64,000 nucleotides of DNA. Source: Gliomastix tumulicola (taxonomy: Eukaryota; Ascomycota; Sordariomycetes; Hypocreales; Bionectriaceae). The translations under genes and the position numbers were made by a program. A model generated the notes under the pieces. That model saw only the letters and a list, made by a program, of their open reading frames with translations, was not told the DNA's origin and did no database searches. This document shows, piece after piece, positions 28,801 to 34,800 of this stretch. The first letter of the stretch is position 1, and every line of letters begins with the position of its first letter. The stretch spans positions 256,800 through 320,799 of the forward strand of contig BCHX01000005.1 in assembly GCA_001599755.1 (NCBI GenBank), in the 5' to 3' direction.

Positions 28801-31800
28801 ACCAGAGACGCCTCCGTCTTGGCCGGGTCCGAGAGATACTCGCGGAGGATAGTCGGGCCCTGGATCATGACCTCGCCAACGGTGCCAACGGGGGCAAGCT
28901 GGCCAGGCGCCTCGGGGTCCACGATCCAGCAGAAAGCTCCCACGGGACGTCCGATGGTGAGGGGTGACTCGTCGGCAGAATGCCACTCGTGCAGCGTGCT
29001 GAAACAGCAGGTCTCGGCCGGTCCCCAGCCATTGACCAGACGGACCTTGCCGACCCAAGTGTGAAACACGTCGCGGGGGACAGCCTCGCCGGCGAAGAGG
29101 AGCAGTTCGAGGGAGGGAACAGACTCGGGGCTCAGGGTCCTTGCATACGACGGGGTCTGGTACGACCAAGTGACTCCCTTCTCGTTCATGAAGCGAGTCA
29201 GGCTGTTCATCCGGATCTCCTCCGACGGGATTACGACACTCGCGCCGTGGAGGAGCGGTCCGTAGATCTCGCCAATGGAAAGATCGAAGACAAAGGCGGC
29301 AAATTGAAGCATGCGAACGCCCGAATGCAGACCCAGGCGCTTCCCTATGGCCAGCTGACTCGTGCAGACGGAGCCGTGCTCCATGACCAGACCCTTGGGA
29401 GTTCCGGTGCTACCAGAGGTAAACAGAACATAGGCCGCGTCGCTAGGCTTGGTGTTGATGGCTGGGGAGACGGAACCGTCTGTCTTGCTAGCCAGCTCAT
29501 CGTCAAGAGACTGCGATACGGCGATGACGCTCTTGACCAGGCCATCGCAGATGCTCCTGTTGGCGGTCGAAGACAGAATCACGCTCGCCTTGGTCTGAGA
29601 TAGGATCTGTCGTAACCGCTCAGGAGGGTAGGCAGCGTCGAGAGGGACCCAGGCAGCGCCGGCCTTGTTGACGGCCAGGATGGAGATGAAATGCCAGGCC
29701 GATTTCTCGAAGCACACATGAACGAGGTCGCCGACCTTGACCTGGTGCTCGTCGACAAGAAGGTTGGCTAGACGGTTGGCCGCAGCGTTCAGCTCCGCGT
29801 ACGTGAGCTCCTTGTCCCACGCGACGATAGCAGGCGCGTCAGGCGTCTTCCCAGCCTGCTCCTCAATCATGCCATGAAGCGTGCTCTGCACCGCGACAGG
29901 CATCTCCTTGTTGTACTCCAGCGAAGCCTGAAGATCTGCAGGCGAAGAGACCGAAATATCCGCAAGCCGTGCGCTCTCGTCGTGATGCAGCAACTGCTCA
30001 ACCACGTTCTCAAAGTGCCGCGACAGCCACTCCATCTGCATCTCGTCCACGCTCTCGGGGTCGTGAGTGAGAATCAGGTCGATGTGGTCCTCAAACAGCT
30101 CGCCCTGCACCACGAGAGGGTAGTTGAAGTATCCCTCGATGTTGTCCTCCCTTCCGTGCTTGGCGGACTCATCCATCCGGAGGATGGCATCGGCGTTTGC
30201 GCCAATGGCCGCCATGCGCTGGAAGGGCTGGATGACGAGCAGGCTGGAGAAGTCACAGGCTTCCTGGAATCCCAGCTTGGCGATGTTCTGCAGGCCGAAC
30301 TGCTCAAAGGCAACCATCTCGGCGGCCTGCGTCTGCACGCCCTGCAGGAACGTCGACACGGCCTGGTCCCGGTTCAGACGGACTCGGACGGGCACGGTGG
30401 CCACCATCGGCCCGGGAATCTGCTCCAGCGACGGCACGGGTGCCTGTCGTCCGGATACAGATGTGCCGAAGCAGATGTCGTCCGAGTCGGAATAGCGGGC
30501 GAGCACGATGGCCCAGGCCGCGCGGACCAGAGTGGCCTTGGTGATGGAGGAGTTGCTGAGGGCAGCGGTGGAAGGCAGCTCGATGCGGCTGCGAGTAAGG
30601 CGGAAGGCCCTCCTCTCCTTGGTGGCGGTGGTGGTGTTGAGAGAGGGATAGCTCGCCCGGCCAGCACCTTGAAGCTGCTGAGTCCAGAACGATTTCGCCA
30701 ACTCGGTGTCAATGTCGGTGGTGTACTTGATGAAGCCCGAGTACGGGTACAGCTCGGGCAGACCATGGCCATTGTAAATGTTGGCCAGCACGCTCATGGT
30801 CAGCCGCATGCTCCATCCATCGTAGATGGAGTGGTGGGCGATCCAGATGAGGTACATCTCGCCGTCCGCGTCCTCGACGAGGGCGTACCGGTTGAGCTTG
30901 GACCCGAAGCTCATCTCGATGGCGTTCGCCTGGGTCAGGGCCTCAGACAGAGTCTTGCCTTGAGTATCCTCCCAGGAGACCAGCTCGGTGACGACGGCCT
31001 GGTACGTGGCACCCTGGAACTGGATCATGCGGGTGCGCAGATTAGCACAGGCATCGAGCGTCTCCTGCCAGGCCGTCTTGAAGGCGGAAGCCTCGACTCC
31101 GGCACCGAGCCGATAGACCCATTTGTCGATGTACGAGCCAGGCTGCTTCTTGGACAGAGCCATGAGGCCCTCCTGGAGAGCAGTGCAGGGGAAGACATCG
31201 GTGACCTCCTCGGTCGTCAGACTGCACTGCTGGCGGACGGCCTCCACGATCTCGGTCTTCTTCGCCTCGTCGACAAGCGAGAAGGCGGGGACATTGTTGT
31301 AGTAGTCGGATGTCTCGTTCTCCTTCGTGGCTCGGACCTTGCCGGCGACGCTGAACAGACGCGGGTCGTCAAAGATGTCCTTGACAGCGACGGCAAGTCC
31401 CTCCGATCGCAGGGCACCAACCAGCTGAATAGCCGAGATGGAGTCACCGCCAATGCGGAGGAAGTTGTCGTCCCTGCCAATGTTCTCAGCGTCGACGTTG
31501 AGAATCTCGGCCCACAGCCTCTGCAGGAGAACCTCATGATCGGTCTCGGGGGCCTGCTTGTCGCTGCCATCGCTCGCGAGGCCGTACTGCTCGAGCTCCT
31601 CCTGCGTGAGCTCACCGGTTGCCTTGAGCAGGCGCTTGCGGTCCAGCTTGGTCGATGTGATGGACGGCATGACAGAGCACTGGATGAAGAGAGTCGGGAC
31701 CATGTAGTTGGGCAGGGAGACACCCATCGCGCTCACGGCCGCACTAATCTCCTTCCTCATATCCGTATCAAGCGGCACAAAGATGGTGCTGTCGTCGCCG

Positions 31801-34800
31801 AAGCCAGTGACCGTGTCCTCGGTGCGGCAGAAGTAGGTGACAAGGCGAGCACCGCCAGTCTGGCCCTTGAACATGTCAACGGCAACCTGCTTGGCCGACG
31901 GCAGCAGGGACTGGACGTGGTACTCGATCTCGCCCAATTCCACACGCAGGCCGCGGATCTTGACCTGGGTATCCTTGCGAGACACGAACTCCATGGTGCC
32001 GTCGGGATTGTACGTGCAGAGATCGCCGGACTTGAAGAACTTGCCGAACCAGCGCTTGTCGTCCTTGACGGCCCAGTCGGGAAGCTCCCGGACGAAGGAA
32101 GCCTCTGTGACGGCCTTGTTGCTGAGGTATTCGCGGAGCAGCGTGGGTCCCTGGATCATGACCTCGCCGGTGGTGCCAATGGGTGCGAGGCTGTAAGGAT
32201 CCTGGGGATCAACGATCCAGCAGTACGATCCAACAGGCGTACCGATCGTCATGGGGGATTCGTCCGCAGACGTCCACTCGTGGATAGTACTCAGGCAGCA
32301 CGTCTCTGCCGGTCCCCAGCCGTTGACGAAGCGGATCTTGGTCACCCACCTCTCGAACAGATCCCTAGGAACACCCTCTCCCGCCAGTACCATCAGGCCG
32401 AGAGTCGGGATATCCTCAGGCGAGAGGGTGCGCGCAAATGACGGGGTGAACCAGGCGGCATTGATTCGGTGGTCGTTGATGAACTGGACGATGTTGTTCA
32501 TCCTGGTGTCGTCCGAAGGAATGTGCACACTGCCTCCATGGGTCAAGGGCCCAAAGATCTCGGCAATCGACATGTCGAAGACGTACGAGGCAAACTGCAG
32601 CATCCTCGTCTCCTTGGTGATCTTGAGCCTCGCCGAGATGGCAACGCAGCTGCTGCAGAAGGCACCGTGCTCGATGACGAGACCCTTGGGCGTGCCGGTG
32701 CTGCCCGAGGTAAAGAGCACATAAGACGCGTTGTCGGGGCCGACATCAGTCTTGGGGGTAGAGAGGCTCGACTCGGGGTTGTTGCCCTTCTGCAACTTCT
32801 CATCAAGGGCCTCAGACACGACGAGAACGTTCTCCACGAGACCGTCGCAGATGTGGAAGGTAACGGGAGACGTGAGAGCGACCTTGGCACCAGTCTGACT
32901 GACGACCTGCTCCTGGCGCTGAGCGGGATGTCCAGGATCAAGAGGCACGAAAGCAGCGCCGGCCTTGTTGATGGCCAGGAAAGAGACGAAGAACCAAGCC
33001 GACTTCTCGAAGCAAACGTGGACTAAGCCATCCGTCTGGACCCCGAGGTCGTTGACGAGATGATGTGCGAGTCGATTGGCCGCGGCATCGTATTCGGCAA
33101 ACGTGAGCTCCTTGTCCCAAGCCACGATAGCCGGCGCGTCGGGTGTGGCCTTGGCGGCCCTCTCGATGGCGAGATGCATGCAGTCGGCGTGCACCTCTGG
33201 CTTCACCGCGTTGTACCTGTACGCCGTCTGTACGTCCCAGTCGCCCGCAACGGACACTTGTCCGAGGGTGCCCTCGATGTTCCTGGGCAGCTCGGCGATG
33301 ACCTGGGCGTAGTGGCTGGCCACGGCCTCGACGGTGGCCTCGTCGAGGACCTCGGTCGAGTAGCTCAGCGCGAGGTTGATGTAGTCGTCGTACACGAAGC
33401 ACTGGCACACGAGCGGGTAGTTGAAGAAGCCCTCGGGCAGCTCCTCGATCTTCTCGCCCTGCTCGTTCTGGAGCTCAAGCAGGTCGCCGGCCTGGCCGCT
33501 CAGGTACTTCATCGGCTGGACGACCATCAGGCTGGTGAAGTCGCAGGCGTCCTTCGCGTCGCCGCTGACCTTGGCGATGTTCTGCAGGCCGTACTGCTCG
33601 TGTGCGACCATCTCAAGCGCCTGTGTCTGCACGCCCTGGAGGAAGGCCGAGACAGGCGTGCTACGGTCCACGCGGACACGAACGGGGACGGTTGCAATCA
33701 CAGCGCCAGGAATAGACTCGACGCTCTCTAGCGGCGCCTGGCGTCCCGAAACCGTCGAGCCAAAGCAGACATCCTCAGAGTCAGAGTGACGAGCGATGAC
33801 CACGGCCCAAGCAGCGCGAAGAAGAGTAGCCCGCGTAGCCGAGACGGTGCCAGCCGTGTCGGGGAAGGGGATCTTGCGGTACATTGTCCGGGCGGGAGCC
33901 TCCTCGAGGGGCGCCATTCGGGGAGGCTTGGGCGGGAAGCGAGCGGCGTTGGCGCCCTCGAGCTGGGCGCGCCAATAGTTGGCCGAGGCGGCGCGGTCAA
34001 GACCCTCGAGATACCTGACGAAGGTCGAGTAGGGCGAGAGCGTGCTGATCTGAGCATCGGTGCGGCGGTTGTAGAAGTCTTGAAGCGTGTTGAGATGCAG
34101 GCGCATAGTCCAGCCGTCGTAGATGGCGTGGTGAAGAGTGAAGACGAAAAAGCAGTCATCGTCGGGGCCTTTGGCGAGGGCAAAGCGGGATAGAGCTGAG
34201 CCGTAGCTCATCTCGTACGACCTGGCCGTTTCAGCCACGTCGACGAGATTGGCTGTCTCCTCCGCGTCCCACTGAACCTCCTCGTTCAGTACGACCTGCA
34301 CGGCGCTACCATTCGGAAGTCGAACGATTCGGGTTCGGAGGTTCGGCGATGCTGCCACGGTCTGGGCCCAGGCGGTCTTGAATCGCCGAATGTCGACGCT
34401 CTTGTTGAGGCGGAAGAACCACTTGGCGATGTACGAGCCGGGGTTCCTGATGGCCAGCGCCATCAGACCATCCTGAAGTGGTGAGACCGGGTAGGCATCC
34501 TCAATGGCAACATCGGTAGGGAGATGGACGGCCTTGAGGACGTTTCCGTCATGGAGAGCATCTTTGGCAGCAGCAGGCAGAAGCGACCAGGGCTGGTGGG
34601 AAACAGTCGCTTCGGCGTCAAACGAGCTGATGTTCGTAGCCTGCAGAGCCACCACAGCCAGAGTGGGGTTGGCAAGGAGCTGTGTGACATTCAGCTCAAT
34701 CTCGGCGGCCCGAGCGGCTAGAACGATGCGCATAGCAGTAAACGAGTCACCGCCGAGCGAGATGTACGTGTCATCGCACCCGATCCGTTCGGCGGGAATG

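Noticed and set aside
29874..32441. 855-codon plus-strand open frame (and others of 600, 380 and 373 codons at 25884-27686, 14247-15389 and 19770-20891)
   Set aside because: They lie exactly antisense to NRPS modules, recur at the same module positions, and have no domain features. They are by-products of GC-rich codon use.
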